Positions 10,967-20,134 of a stretch of 64,000 bases of DNA are shown here, piece after piece (position 1 is the first letter of the stretch; every line of letters begins with the position of its first letter). The notes under the pieces are model-generated. The model saw nothing but the letters and a program-made list of their open reading frames with translations, did no database searches and was not told where the DNA came from. The stretch is from NCBI GenBank assembly GCA_019636245.1, contig JAHBXX010000016.1:1-64000 (forward strand), given 5' to 3'. Origin of the DNA: Planctomycetota bacterium. Lineage in GTDB: Bacteria > Planctomycetota > UBA1135 > UBA2386. A program made the translations under genes and the position numbers.

Positions 10967-11863
10967 TCAGCGCCGGCCGAACGCGCCGCCGTAGAGGCGC
11001 GAGTAGAACTGGAAGATCAACAGCACGGCCGTCAGGGCGGCGACTGCGTAGATCCCGAGGGTGATGCTGCGCCCCAGGCGGCGGACCTGGCGTTGGGCTG
11101 TGTCACGGCGACGCTCCAGCGCCCGGTGCAGGCTCTCCTCGAGCTGGCCCGCGCGTTCGCCGTTGGCCAGCAGGGTGCGCGTCTCCGCGTGCAGCGCGAG
11201 CGATTCCGCCAGGGCCTCGCCGAGTGTGCGGCCGCTGCCCAGCACGCGGCCGGCCACGGTCAGCCGCTGGCGCACCGCCGCGTTGGGCACGGCGGCCACG
11301 GCACCGGCATGGGCCTCGACCACCGGCACACCGGCGCCGTAGAGCGCCTGCAGGACCTCGAGGTAGGGGATCTCGGCCAGGTCGGTGGCCATCCTGCCGA
11401 CCCAGGGCAGGCGGTTCCAGCGCTCGCCGCCCGTGCGCAGGCCGCGCACGAGCACCAGCGTCGCTGCCACGAGCGCCGCGAGCAGGACGAGCAGGGCGAT
11501 GGCGAACCCATGGTGGCCCAGGATCGGCGCGGTGGCGAACGCCGCGACGATCGCCATCGTGTAGAGCGCCGCGGGATAGGCCAGGCCCAGCAGCATCTGG
11601 CGGCGCAGCTCGGCGCGCTGGCGCCGTTGGCCGGCGCGGGCGCGCAGCGCCGGGCCGATGCGCCCGCTGCGCCAGGCCGCCTGCAGGACGACGTCGTCGC
11701 TCGGCGACAGGTCCACGCCGCGCTGCTGCAGGATGACGTGCACGACGCGATCGCCGTGTTCGCCGCGACCGCCGAGGGTGGCGAGGGGCAGGCCCGCGTC
11801 GAGCGTCGATGCCAGTTCGTCGAACTCCAGCGCGGCGCGTTCGTCGGCGGCGATGGACAGCAT
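10967..11863 (-). CDS. small type II secretion / pilus inner-membrane F-domain protein
   Basis: The protein has 298 residues. It resembles GspF/PilC platform proteins but is clearly shorter than the usual 400 residues. Membrane segments are visible at about 93-118, 122-146 and 268-290. The C-terminal half contains the F-domain pattern (LEVLQALYGAGVPVVEAHAG, then LANGERAGQLEESLHRALER). The N-terminal part keeps a weak first-half pattern (FDELASTLDAGLPLATL). It sits between dcd and rpoN on the minus strand, away from the GspE/PilT genes at 28-32 kb. A reduced platform protein or a relative working with those ATPases is possible; its role is not established. Confidence 0.7.
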   Translation of the reverse strand: MLSIAADERAALEFDELASTLDAGLPLATLGGRGEHGDRVVHVILQQRGVDLSPSDDVVLQAAWRSGRIGPALRARAGQRRQRAELRRQMLLGLAYPAALYTMAIVAAFATAPILGHHGFAIALLVLLAALVAATLVLVRGLRTGGERWNRLPWVGRMATDLAEIPYLEVLQALYGAGVPVVEAHAGAVAAVPNAAVRQRLTVAGRVLGSGRTLGEALAESLALHAETRTLLANGERAGQLEESLHRALERRRDTAQRQVRRLGRSITLGIYAVAALTAVLLIFQFYSRLYGGAFGRR

Positions 11864-11915
11864 CGCGGCAGTGTGCGGCGGCGGCGCGGCCGCGACAAGC
11901 GGTGGGCCCGCCAGC

Positions 11916-13013
11916 TCAGCGGAAGTGCTTGCTGAGCTTCAGCCCCTGCCCCTGGTAGTGGGAGCTCAGCCGGCGATCCCCGTAGACCACCTCGGGCAGT
12001 TCCTGGGTGCGGAAGAACTCGAGCTTGAAGAACACCTGGCCGTCCTCGAGCAGGAACGGCACGTCGTGCGGCCGGACCTCGAGCACGGCACGGGTGCCGT
12101 GCTCGCCGCCGAAACCGTTGTCGAAGAAGCCGGCGTAGTTCGTCCGCAGTTCGCCGATGCCGACGTCGTAGGCGACCATCTCGGCCGCCAGGTGCCGGGG
12201 CACGCGGATGCGTTCCTTCGAGGCGAAGATGTAGAACTCCTCCGGCTCGACGATGAACCGGCCGTTCTTCGGCTCCGGCAGCGGCTCGAAGAAGGCCTCC
12301 GCGTCGTGACCGGCCTCCTGCTGCATGTCGACGATGCCGGTGTAGCGGCGCGCGACGTAGCCGACCGGTCCCTGGAGGTCGTGGTCGCGGCGGGTCGCAA
12401 TGCCCATCATCAGGCCAGAATCGGTGCGCAGCTTCGCGGCGGGCAGCGGTCGGCCGAGGTCGTCGAACAGCAGCGGCGAACGTTCGTGTTCGGCGCGCAG
12501 CTCGGCATCGCTCAGGGCTGCGCGGCCGTCGGCGAACCGGATCTGGCACAGCGACAGGCCGGCGCGCACACGGACCGGGAAGCTGCGCGGGACGATCTCG
12601 AGGTAGAGCGGCCCGGTGTAGCCCGGCGGCACCGTCTCGAAGCGGCCGCAGCGGTCGGCCAGCAGGCGGGTGAAGAGGTCCAGGCGCCCGGTCGACGACT
12701 TCGGATTGGCGCGGATCAGGTGCGGCAGCGGCTCGGCGACGCGCTCGAGCAGCGGCACGATGTAGCAATGGCCCTTCTCGAGCACGGCGCCGTCGGCCAG
12801 ATCGAACGCGTAGAGCGTCATCTCCTCGAGGCGGTCGGCGACACGAACGTTCTCGGGCAGGAAACCGGACCGAACCCGGTAGCCGCGGGTGGCCAGCCGC
12901 AGGTCGAGGGAGCTCGGCTGGATCTGCGTCGGCGCGATCGCCGGCGTCGAGACGAGCGCGCCGCGCTCGATCAGCGCGCGGATCTGCTGGTAGACGAGGA
13001 TGCCGTCGGTCAC
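11916..13013 (-). CDS. dcd: 2'-deoxycytidine 5'-triphosphate deaminase, long two-domain form
   Basis: This 365-residue enzyme converts dCTP to dUTP in pyrimidine deoxynucleotide synthesis. It is about twice the length of E. coli Dcd and consists of two dUTPase-like beta barrels. The first contains IQPSSLDLRLATRGYRV and NPKSSTGRLDLFTRL. The second, from about residue 200, contains GFFDNGFGGEHGTRAVLEVR and a C-terminal LEFFR segment. The same long form is known in Alphaproteobacteria and elsewhere. The start is GTG 13013. The gene is upstream of the GspF-like gene with a 52-bp gap; no functional link between them is evident. Confidence 0.85.
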   Translation of the reverse strand: MTDGILVYQQIRALIERGALVSTPAIAPTQIQPSSLDLRLATRGYRVRSGFLPENVRVADRLEEMTLYAFDLADGAVLEKGHCYIVPLLERVAEPLPHLIRANPKSSTGRLDLFTRLLADRCGRFETVPPGYTGPLYLEIVPRSFPVRVRAGLSLCQIRFADGRAALSDAELRAEHERSPLLFDDLGRPLPAAKLRTDSGLMMGIATRRDHDLQGPVGYVARRYTGIVDMQQEAGHDAEAFFEPLPEPKNGRFIVEPEEFYIFASKERIRVPRHLAAEMVAYDVGIGELRTNYAGFFDNGFGGEHGTRAVLEVRPHDVPFLLEDGQVFFKLEFFRTQELPEVVYGDRRLSSHYQGQGLKLSKHFR

Positions 13014-13084
13014 GGGCGGCAGAGGCTAGCCGCCGGCCGAGGCGTTGTCCCGCCCGGAAATCGGCCGCTGCCGGGCCGTGCCGG

Positions 13085-15550
13085 TCAGCGGGTCTGCGCC
13101 AGTTCGGCGGTGTCGGGATCGCTGCGGCGCAGGTACTCGTCGAGCGTGAAGCTGTCGACGGCGATGGCTTCGGCGCGGGCCAGTTCGGCGGCCTGCACGA
13201 GCCGGCGTTCGGCCTCGGTCAAGAGGCCGCTCTCGCAGGCCTGGTCGAGCAACTGGGCGGGGCGTGCCTTGGGCAACCGCCCCTGGCGCACGGCGTCCTT
13301 GAGCTTCTTCAGCACCGGCTCGGCGTCGTTGCACAGCACCAGGGCGTGCTCGAGCCGACCCAACGCCGAACCCGGATCCTTGGGCAGGTGGATGCAGGGG
13401 GTCAACCGGTCGCGCTGCGAGCCGGGTTGCAGCAGCACCTTGGCGGCACGTTGGCCGACGGCATCGGAGGGTCCCCTGCCGAACGGGTTGAGCCGCGCCC
13501 AGAGGCCGCCGGGCCAGCGCAGGGCGTGGCCGAGGCCGGGCAGGCGCAGGTTGTCGCAGAGCCCCTCGCGGGCCTGCTGCATGCGGGCGAAGGCGTGGTC
13601 GAGCGACCAATGCAGCAGCGGCTCGTCCTCGCGCCGCCGACCCTCGGCCTCGAAGCGCCGCAGGGTGGCGCTGGCGAGGAACAGCCACGAGAACCAATCG
13701 GCGAAGCGGCCGGTGATCTTCTCCTTGCGCTTGAGATCGCCGCCCAGCGCGCCCATGGCGATGTCGGCCAGCAGCGCGAACTCCGCCGATGCCCAGTTCA
13801 GGGTGCGCCAGTGGCGTCTCGTGACCCCGGCCGAAGGCGACCAGGTCAGCCAGCCGCGCGTCAGCCCGAGCAGGGTCGCGCGCACGGCGTTGCGCAGCAC
13901 GTGGCCGATGTGCGGCCAGAAGCTGCGGTCGAAGGCCAACCGGTCGTTCCGGGCGATCGCGTCGATCTCGGCGTAGGCGTACGGGTGGCAGCGGATCGCG
14001 CCCTGACCGAAGATCATCAGCGTCCTGGTCAGGATGTTGGCTCCCTCCACGGTGATGCAGATCGGCGTGCCGATGTAGCCGTGAGCGAGCAGGTTCCGCG
14101 GCCCGCGCGAGATCGCGGCGCCGCCGAGCACGTCCATGCCGTCGTTGATCACCGCGCGCCACAGTTCGGTCGTGTTGTACTTGGCGATGGCCGTCACCAC
14201 GGCCGGCTTCTGGCCGGCATCGAGGGCGCCGCAGACGTAGCGACGCGCCGCTTCCAGCAGGTAGTTGGCGCCGGCGATGCGCGCCAGCGGCTCCTCGACG
14301 CCCTCGAAGCGGCCGATCGGCAGGCCGAACTGCTGGCGCACCGCGGCGTAGGCGCCGACGGCCCTGGCCACCAGTTGCGCCCCGCCGACGGCCGTGGCCG
14401 GCAGCGAGATGCCGCGGCCGGCGGCGAGGCACTCCATCAGCATCTGCCAGCCGCGGCCGGCGCCCGCGGCGCCGCCGATGACGGCCTCCTCGAGCGGGAC
14501 GACGACGTCCTTGCCGCTGGTCGGGCAGTTGTAGAACGGCACGCCCATGGGATCGTGGCGTCGGCCCAGCACGACGCCCGGGGTGCTGGTCGGGATCAGG
14601 GCGCAGGTGATGCCCGGCTGCGGCCCCTTGCCGAGCAGGTTGTCGGGATCGTGCAGCTGGAACGCCAGGCCGAGCACGCTGGCGACCGCGGCGAGGGTGA
14701 TGTAGCGCTTGTTCCACGACAGGCGCAGCATCAGCGTGCCGTCCTCGGCGCGGAAGACGACTCCGGTCGACGCGATGGCGCCGGCATCGGAGCCTGCCCC
14801 GGGCTCGGTCAGCGCGAAGCAGGGGATCTCGCGGCCGTCGGCGAGCGCGGGCAACCAGCGGCGCTTCTGCGCCTCGGTGCCGTAGTGCGACAGCAGCTCC
14901 GCGGGACCGAGCGAGTTGGGCACCATCACCGTGATCGCGAGCGGCATCGAGCGCGACGTCAGCCTGGCGACGACGGCGCTGTTGGCCGATGCGGACAGGC
15001 CGAGGCCGCCGTACTCCTTGGCGATGACGAGGCCGAAGAAGCGCTGCTGCCGGAGGTAGTCCCAGACCTCCGGTGGCAGGTCGCGCTCCTGGTGCACGCG
15101 CCAGTCGTCGGTCATCCGGCAGACGGTCTCCACCGGGCCATCGAGGAAGGCGCGTTCCTCGTCGGTCAGGTCGGGATAGCCGGCGGTCGCAAGGCGCCGG
15201 AGGTCGGGCTTGCCGGAGAACAGCTCGCCGTCGAGCCAGACGGTGCCGGCGGCGATCGCCTCGCGTTCGGTGTCCGAGATCGACGGCAGGAAGCCGGAGC
15301 TGCGCAGCAGCTGCAGCAGCCGGTTGCCGAGCAGCGCGCGGCGCAGCGGCCGCACGAGCAGCACGGTGAACGGCGGTGCGACCAGGAGCCAGCCCCACCA
15401 GGGCATGCCGAAGGCGACCGCCAGGGTCGCCACCGCGGTCGCGAGCACCCACAACGGCGCGCCGACGAACACCACCCCGAGCAGCAGCGCAGCGCAGAGC
15501 AGGACGGCCGACCAGGTCGGCAGGTCCGCGAGGATCCCGTAGTACGGCAT
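13085..15550 (-). CDS. fadE: acyl-CoA dehydrogenase, FadE type
   Basis: This 821-residue flavoprotein catalyses the first step of fatty-acid beta-oxidation. It has the E. coli FadE architecture: an N-terminal membrane-associated segment (about residues 8-75, two hydrophobic stretches), then the acyl-CoA dehydrogenase core (CFALTEPGAGSDAGAIAST; LMECLAAGRGISLPA; FGLPIGRFEGVEEPLARI; TVEGANILTRTLMIFGQGA). A FadE-specific C-terminal DUF1974 extension from about residue 510 follows. I chose the ATG at 15550 giving MPYYGILADL, which matches the membrane-leading start of the family; the frame is open 15 codons further upstream. No other beta-oxidation gene is adjacent. Confidence 0.9.
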   Translation of the reverse strand: MPYYGILADLPTWSAVLLCAALLLGVVFVGAPLWVLATAVATLAVAFGMPWWGWLLVAPPFTVLLVRPLRRALLGNRLLQLLRSSGFLPSISDTEREAIAAGTVWLDGELFSGKPDLRRLATAGYPDLTDEERAFLDGPVETVCRMTDDWRVHQERDLPPEVWDYLRQQRFFGLVIAKEYGGLGLSASANSAVVARLTSRSMPLAITVMVPNSLGPAELLSHYGTEAQKRRWLPALADGREIPCFALTEPGAGSDAGAIASTGVVFRAEDGTLMLRLSWNKRYITLAAVASVLGLAFQLHDPDNLLGKGPQPGITCALIPTSTPGVVLGRRHDPMGVPFYNCPTSGKDVVVPLEEAVIGGAAGAGRGWQMLMECLAAGRGISLPATAVGGAQLVARAVGAYAAVRQQFGLPIGRFEGVEEPLARIAGANYLLEAARRYVCGALDAGQKPAVVTAIAKYNTTELWRAVINDGMDVLGGAAISRGPRNLLAHGYIGTPICITVEGANILTRTLMIFGQGAIRCHPYAYAEIDAIARNDRLAFDRSFWPHIGHVLRNAVRATLLGLTRGWLTWSPSAGVTRRHWRTLNWASAEFALLADIAMGALGGDLKRKEKITGRFADWFSWLFLASATLRRFEAEGRRREDEPLLHWSLDHAFARMQQAREGLCDNLRLPGLGHALRWPGGLWARLNPFGRGPSDAVGQRAAKVLLQPGSQRDRLTPCIHLPKDPGSALGRLEHALVLCNDAEPVLKKLKDAVRQGRLPKARPAQLLDQACESGLLTEAERRLVQAAELARAEAIAVDSFTLDEYLRRSDPDTAELAQTR

Positions 15551-15728
15551 TGGCGGTGTGGCGGCGGAAGGACGCGGCCCGGCGGCTATCGGCATTCGTG
15601 CCGCCGACGGTGAGGTCTGGCGCCGGACGGCGTCCTGCTGCCGGGTCCTTGGGCCGCGATCTCCCTAGTTGCAAACCCGGGGAAGGGCTACCCGTGATCG
15701 GCGACAGCGCGGTGCCAGCGGCCGGTGG
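15551..15728. other. upstream region of fadE
   Basis: This 178-bp gap lies between the GNAT stop and the fadE start, both minus strand. A minus-strand TTGCAA (near 15669-15674) could be a -35, but no good -10 follows. No clear terminator is visible for the GNAT gene. Confidence 0.25.
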
Positions 15729-16232
15729 CTACAGCAGGCGGGCGTAGTGCCGGTCACAGCCATGGTGGCCGGTGCAGCCTTCGGCGGCGGCGAGCGGCGC
15801 GAACCCGTGCGCCGCGTAGAGGTGCTGGGCGGCCAGCATCCACGACGTGGTCTCGAGGTAGCAGCGCCGGAAGCCGGCGGCCCGCATCTCGTCCAGCAGC
15901 AGCGCCAGCAGGGCATGGCCGAGCCCGAGGCCGCGGGCCTCGGGCCGGAAGTACATCTTGCGCAGTTCGCAGGTGGCCGCGGCGGGCGGGGCGCCCGCGA
16001 GCGGCGCGAACCCGCCGCCGCCGAGCACGACGCCATCGTGTTCCACGACGTAGTAACGGGCGCCGCCGCCCGGATAGCTGGCGCTCATCGCCGCGACCTC
16101 GGCGTCGTGGATCGCGAAGCCTGCGCCTGCGCAGTCGAACTCGGTCATCACGGCGCGGATCGTGCGGGCGATGGCGTCGTCGTCCGCGCGGCGGATCGGG
16201 CGCAGGATCCAGGGTCGGGGTCCGGTGGTCAT
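15729..16232 (-). CDS. GNAT-family N-acetyltransferase
   Basis: The protein has 167 residues. The acetyl-CoA binding motif A is visible as LRKMYFRPEARGLGLGHALL (residues about 92-111), followed by LYAAHGFAPL in motif B. The N-terminal part (PWILRPIRRADDDAIARTI) is typical of GNAT proteins annotated as general acetyltransferases. Its ATG overlaps the stop of the upstream amidase gene by 4 nt, so translation is coupled. The acceptor substrate is unknown; coupling to a peptidoglycan amidase hints at a wall-related or small amine substrate, but that is conjecture. Confidence 0.85.
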   Translation of the reverse strand: MTTGPRPWILRPIRRADDDAIARTIRAVMTEFDCAGAGFAIHDAEVAAMSASYPGGGARYYVVEHDGVVLGGGGFAPLAGAPPAAATCELRKMYFRPEARGLGLGHALLALLLDEMRAAGFRRCYLETTSWMLAAQHLYAAHGFAPLAAAEGCTGHHGCDRHYARLL

Positions 16233-17206
16233 GGCGGCATGGCGCGCAGCCGGCGCGCCTCGGCGAGCACGCGTTCCCACTGGAACGCCGGTCCGGGGTC
16301 CTGCTTGTTCGCCTGGACGTGGAAGTGGCCGAGGATGCCGTCGAAGGCGCGCAATTCGTCGGCAGCGAGCGCGCGGTCCTGGATGCCGCCGTCGGCGGTC
16401 CGCGGGGCGTCGAGGCGGAGGCGCGGGAAGGTGCGGGCCAGCGCCGCGCACAGCGCCGCCAGCGAGCGGTACTGGGCCTCCGTGAAGTCGAACTGGTGGT
16501 GGACGCGGCCGTTGATCGGGCCGGCGATCGGCTCCGGTCGGGCCGGCCGGGCGACGAAGCCTGCGGTGGCGACGCCGTGCTCGATCCAGTCGGGGAAGCG
16601 CATGCGCCAGCCGGATTCGTCCCGCTCGTACCAGCGGCGCATGTCGGCGCCGAGCGGCTGCGGCCAGGCGCCCGGGTGCGCGATCTCGACGCCGATCGAC
16701 CCGTCGTTGGCGATCGTCGCGTGGTGGGCCTTCTCCCGCAGGTCGAGCGTCTGGTAGATCGTGCCGTCGACGTCGAGCAGGAAGTGCACCGACAGCCGGC
16801 GCACGTCGTGCAGCACCTTGAAGCACTGCCGCGACGTGCCGCAGGCGTCGTAGTGCAGCACGAACTGGTGCACCACCTGCTGCAGGTCGGCCGGCGTCGC
16901 CGCCGCGGGGTCGGCGAGCCCGGCGCGCGCCGAGTAGCGCCGGATGCCGTCCCGCGGCGCTTCGGCGGCGAAACAGGGGCCCTCCCGGTAGGCGTCGTAG
17001 CCCCCTGGTTCGCGCCAGGTGACCACCCGGGCGTCGATCGGCTGGGCCACGCCGCAGGCCACGAGGACGCCGGTCGACGTCGGCGCGGGGGCGCTCGCGC
17101 AGCGAACGAGCAGCAGCACGGCGCTGGCGGCGGCCAGTGCCATTCCGATGCGCAGGCCCCGGGCCGGCGCCGGCGCGGGGCATTCGGGGTCGAGCGGTCC
17201 GGCCAT
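16229..17206 (-). CDS. exported N-acetylmuramoyl-L-alanine amidase (Amidase_2)
   Basis: The protein has 325 residues. A hydrophobic segment (about residues 18-35) precedes the enzyme, so it acts in the periplasm. A Cys follows directly, but the -1 residue is Arg, so a lipobox is doubtful. Amidase_2 zinc and catalytic features are visible: VLHYDACGTSRQCFKVL, the SVHFLLDVDGTIYQTLD strand pair, KAHHATIANDGSIGVEIAH and the C-terminal GHFHVQANKQDPGPAFQW (third ligand region, H...DPGP-F). It cleaves the amide between MurNAc and L-Ala in peptidoglycan or muropeptides. The start ATG 17206 was chosen because it puts the hydrophobic stretch at the N-terminus. It diverges from the M28 peptidase gene. 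Confidence 0.85.
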   Translation of the reverse strand: MAGPLDPECPAPAPARGLRIGMALAAASAVLLLVRCASAPAPTSTGVLVACGVAQPIDARVVTWREPGGYDAYREGPCFAAEAPRDGIRRYSARAGLADPAAATPADLQQVVHQFVLHYDACGTSRQCFKVLHDVRRLSVHFLLDVDGTIYQTLDLREKAHHATIANDGSIGVEIAHPGAWPQPLGADMRRWYERDESGWRMRFPDWIEHGVATAGFVARPARPEPIAGPINGRVHHQFDFTEAQYRSLAALCAALARTFPRLRLDAPRTADGGIQDRALAADELRAFDGILGHFHVQANKQDPGPAFQWERVLAEARRLRAMPP

Positions 17207-17326
17207 CACGTGCGCCCAAGGGTCGCCGACAGGGTGCCGGTCGGCAATGGCCACCTGCGCGGCCGCGGCTGGCAACGGTGCCCGTTCGCGGCCACGATGT
17301 CGCCCCGAGCCGCCCCAGCGTCGCCG
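17207..17326. other. divergent spacer amidase / M28 peptidase
   Basis: This 120-bp region carries both promoters by position. No strong promoter hexamers can be picked out. Confidence 0.25.
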
Positions 17327-18955
17327 ATGCCACGATTCCTGCCGATCTCCCTCGTGCTGCTCCTGGCAGCGCTCCCTGCCCAGACCGCCCCGGCCGAGGG
17401 CGAACTGCAGCCGCCGCCGGGGCTGGAGCGGATCCTCCGCGACGAGCTGCTGGCCCACGCCGCGTTCCTTGCCGACGACGCGCGCGGTGGTCGGCTCACC
17501 GGGTCCCCCGGCCAGCAGGAAGCCGCGGCCTACATCGCCGGTCATTTCGCGAGCCTCGGCTTGGAGCCGCTCGGCGACGAGGTCGATGGCCAGCGCAGTT
17601 TCCTGCAGCACTATGGCGTCACCCGCACCCACGTGCTGCCGGCGACGAGCCTGCGGCTGGGTGGGGTGACCCTGGCCGATGGGTTCGCGATCCTCGCCGG
17701 CAAGCCGATCGACACCGTGATCGAGGGCAAGCTGCGCTTCTGCGGTCTCGGCCGGACGCGCGGGTCCCTGGCCGAAGTGGCGGAGGCGGAGCGGCTGGAC
17801 GGCAGGATCGCCGTCGTGGTCGTGCGGCCGCCGCGCGGCCGCGTCGATCGAGCGCTGACCGTCGAGCAGAAGTTCGGGCTGTCGTTCCGGTCGTTCGGCC
17901 AGCTGGGGCAGACCACCCAGGCCTTGGAGAAGAAGGGGGCCGCCGCGGTGCTGTTCCTGCTGCTGGCCGACCCGATGGGCTTGTCGGACGTGCTGAACAC
18001 GCTGGCCCTGTCGCCGGGCAAGGACCTGCTGGCGGCGCGGTTCGAGGGCGCCTCGCCCGGATTCGGCGGCCTGGGCGGCATGCTGGCGAAGGGCAGCGGG
18101 GCGCCGTCGTTCGTGCTGTCGATGGATGCGAGCGCGCGCCTGCTCGACGAACTGGCGGTCGACCGCGCAGCGCTCGAGGCCTTCGTGGCCGGCGGCGACG
18201 AGCTGCCGACGGCGAGGGCCGACGTCGACGGCAGGATCGCGCTGGCGGTGGCGCACGATGCCGAGGCGACGGCCAGCAACGTCGTGGCGGTGCTGCGCGG
18301 CGTGGACCCGACGCTGGCCGCCGAGGCGATCGTCTACTCGGCGCACATGGACCACGTCGGTCGGCGGCTGGACGGCGAGGTGTTCAACGGCGCCGACGAC
18401 AACGCCTCCGGTTCCGCCGGCCTGCTGGCGATCGCCACCGCCTTCGCCAAGGCGACGCCGAAGCCGCGCCGCAGCGTCATCTTCCTCAGCGTGTCGGGCG
18501 AGGAACTGGGCCTGTGGGGTTCCGCCTTCTTCGCCGAGCAACCGACGTGGCCGTTGGACAGGATCGTCGCCAACGTCAACACCGACATGATCGGTCGCAG
18601 CGGGCCCGAGTCCGGGCCGCACGAGGTCGCGGTGACGCCGAGCCACCTCCACACGATGTACTCGACGCTGGTGCGCGATGCCGCCGCCATCGCCGGCCGC
18701 CTCGACATGGCGTTCACCTCGGGCGACAAGTACTACGAGCGCAGCGACCACTACAACTTCGCGAAGAAGGGCATCCCGGTGGTGTTCTTCTGCAACGGCG
18801 AGCACGAGGACTACCACCAGGTCACCGACCACGCCGACAAGCTCGACGGCGACAAGATGCAGCGCATCGCCCGCCTCGCGTACTGGACCGGGTGGTCGGT
18901 CGCCAACGCCGAGGAGGCGCCGCGGCGCCTCGGCCGGCGCGAAGGGTGGCGTTGA
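17327..18955 (+). CDS. secreted M28-family zinc peptidase with PA insert
   Basis: This 542-residue aminopeptidase/carboxypeptidase-like metalloenzyme has an N-terminal signal peptide (about residues 1-22, RFLPISLVLLLAALPAQTA). A PA-like domain occupies about residues 90-290. The di-zinc M28 core follows: YSAHMDHVG near 338, NGADDNASG near 355, SGEELGLWGS near 395, NTDMIGR near 418 and DHYNFAKKGIPVVFF near 478. These provide the expected His/Asp/Glu ligands. I chose ATG 17327 at the signal peptide; an in-frame ATG lies 10 codons upstream. The stop overlaps the next gene by 1 nt (TGATG). It probably degrades peptides outside the cytoplasm. Confidence 0.92.
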   Translation: MPRFLPISLVLLLAALPAQTAPAEGELQPPPGLERILRDELLAHAAFLADDARGGRLTGSPGQQEAAAYIAGHFASLGLEPLGDEVDGQRSFLQHYGVTRTHVLPATSLRLGGVTLADGFAILAGKPIDTVIEGKLRFCGLGRTRGSLAEVAEAERLDGRIAVVVVRPPRGRVDRALTVEQKFGLSFRSFGQLGQTTQALEKKGAAAVLFLLLADPMGLSDVLNTLALSPGKDLLAARFEGASPGFGGLGGMLAKGSGAPSFVLSMDASARLLDELAVDRAALEAFVAGGDELPTARADVDGRIALAVAHDAEATASNVVAVLRGVDPTLAAEAIVYSAHMDHVGRRLDGEVFNGADDNASGSAGLLAIATAFAKATPKPRRSVIFLSVSGEELGLWGSAFFAEQPTWPLDRIVANVNTDMIGRSGPESGPHEVAVTPSHLHTMYSTLVRDAAAIAGRLDMAFTSGDKYYERSDHYNFAKKGIPVVFFCNGEHEDYHQVTDHADKLDGDKMQRIARLAYWTGWSVANAEEAPRRLGRREGWR

Positions 18956-19368
18956 TGCGGCCGGCGGCCATCGACCGGTTCCTGGCCGTCGGCGCGTTCG
19001 CCGTCGTCGGCGCTTCCGCCGATCGCTCGAAGTACGGCAACAAGGTGCTGCGCTGCTACCGGCAGCACGGCCTGCCGGTGGTCGGCGTGCATCCGAAGCT
19101 GGCCGAGGTCGAGGGGGTGCCGTGCCACGCGCGCCTGACCTCGGTTCCCGGGCCGCCGCGCGCCGTGTCCGTCGTGGCCCCTCCCGCCGCGGCTGCCGGC
19201 ATCGTCGCCAACGCCATCGCCGCGGGCTGCAGGCACCTGTGGTTCCAGCCGGGGGCGGAGGATGCGGCCGCGGTCGCTGCCGCGCGGCAGGCGGGCCTGG
19301 AGGTGATCGCCGGTGGGCCGTGCCTGCTGGTTGCGCTGGGCTTCCGCGACGAGGGCGCGCTCCCCTGA
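18955..19368 (+). CDS. CoA-binding domain protein (YccU-like)
   Basis: The 137-residue single-domain Rossmann protein of the CoA_binding_2 family has FAVVGASADRSKYGNKVLR near the N-terminus. Further marks are LPVVGVHPK, a central AIAAGCRHLWFQPGAED and the C-terminal GGPCLLVAL. The family is related to the CoA-binding half of succinyl-CoA synthetase alpha; its cellular role is unknown. It starts within the stop codon of the M28 peptidase gene, so the two are translated together, but no biochemical link is evident. Confidence 0.85.
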   Translation: MRPAAIDRFLAVGAFAVVGASADRSKYGNKVLRCYRQHGLPVVGVHPKLAEVEGVPCHARLTSVPGPPRAVSVVAPPAAAAGIVANAIAAGCRHLWFQPGAEDAAAVAAARQAGLEVIAGGPCLLVALGFRDEGALP

Positions 19369-19370
19369 CG

Positions 19371-19385
19371 GGGTCGATGCCGCAT
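19371..19385 (+). repeat. 15-bp shared upstream element, copy 1
   Basis: GGGTCGATGCCGCAT, 34 bp before the uracil-DNA glycosylase ATG. A near-identical copy lies 32 bp before the GspE gene at 27953-27967. The similar distance to a start codon suggests a promoter or transcription-start element. Confidence 0.3.
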
Positions 19386-19419
19386 TGTCCCCCCGCCCGG
19401 GGTCTGCTACACGAAGGTC

Positions 19420-20130
19420 ATGCCCCTCGTGCAGGCGACCCAGGCGCTGGTCCGCGACCTCGCCGGATTGTCGTTCTCGGCGCCGGTGGCGTTCGTCTAC
19501 GACCCGCTCGACTACGCCTGGGACGTGCACCGTGCCTGGCTCGAGCGCTACGGGCGCGGGCGCAAGGAGGTGCTGCTCGTCGGCATGAACCCGGGGCCGT
19601 TCGGCATGGTGCAGACCGGCGTGCCGTTCGGCGAGGTCGAGGCGGTGCGCAGCTGGCTGGGTCTGCGGGGTGAGATCCGTCGCCCCGCGATCGAGCATCC
19701 CAAGCGGCCGGTGCTCGGCTTCGCCTGCCCGCGCAGCGAGGTGAGCGGCCGGCGGCTGTGGGGCTGGGCGGCGTCGCGCTTCGTGACGCCGCAGCGGTTC
19801 GCCCGCCGGTTCTTCGTGCACAACTACTGTCCGCTGGCCTTCGTCGCCGGTTCCGGCGCCAACCTGACGCCCGACAAGTTGTCGCGGGCGGAAACGGCGC
19901 CGTTGTTCACGGCCTGCGACCGCATGCTGCGGCAGGTCGTCGCGGCGCTGCAGCCGGCCTGGGTGGTCGGCGTCGGCGCCTTCGCCGAGCAGCAGGCGCG
20001 GCGCGCCCTCGCCGGTGGGCCGGCGCGGATCGCACGCATTCCGCACCCGAGCCCGGCGAGCCCGGCCGCGAACCGGGGCTGGGAGGCGCTGGTCGATGCG
20101 GCGTTCGGCGGACTCGGCATCGCGGTGTGA
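19420..20130 (+). CDS. single-strand-selective uracil-DNA glycosylase (SMUG1 type)
   Basis: The 236-residue base-excision-repair enzyme removes uracil and oxidised pyrimidines from DNA. The SMUG active-site motif GMNPGPFGMVQTGVPFG spans residues 55-71. The second motif, HPSPASPAANRGW, lies near residue 208 and supplies the catalytic His. FFVHNYCPLAFV in the centre is also typical. Length is normal for the bacterial SMUG family. The gene is a single unit, convergent with an ECF sigma gene. Confidence 0.9.
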   Translation: MPLVQATQALVRDLAGLSFSAPVAFVYDPLDYAWDVHRAWLERYGRGRKEVLLVGMNPGPFGMVQTGVPFGEVEAVRSWLGLRGEIRRPAIEHPKRPVLGFACPRSEVSGRRLWGWAASRFVTPQRFARRFFVHNYCPLAFVAGSGANLTPDKLSRAETAPLFTACDRMLRQVVAALQPAWVVGVGAFAEQQARRALAGGPARIARIPHPSPASPAANRGWEALVDAAFGGLGIAV

Positions 20131-20134
20131 CCGC

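Noticed and set aside
17140..17206. Lipoprotein signal on the amidase
   Set aside because: The residue before the candidate Cys is Arg, which does not fit a lipobox; an ordinary signal peptide or membrane anchor is more likely.
15729..17333. Single long minus-strand frame that would extend the GNAT protein upstream
   Set aside because: The upstream part is a shifted frame of the amidase gene; the amidase stop and GNAT start overlap by 4 nt, so these are two coupled genes.
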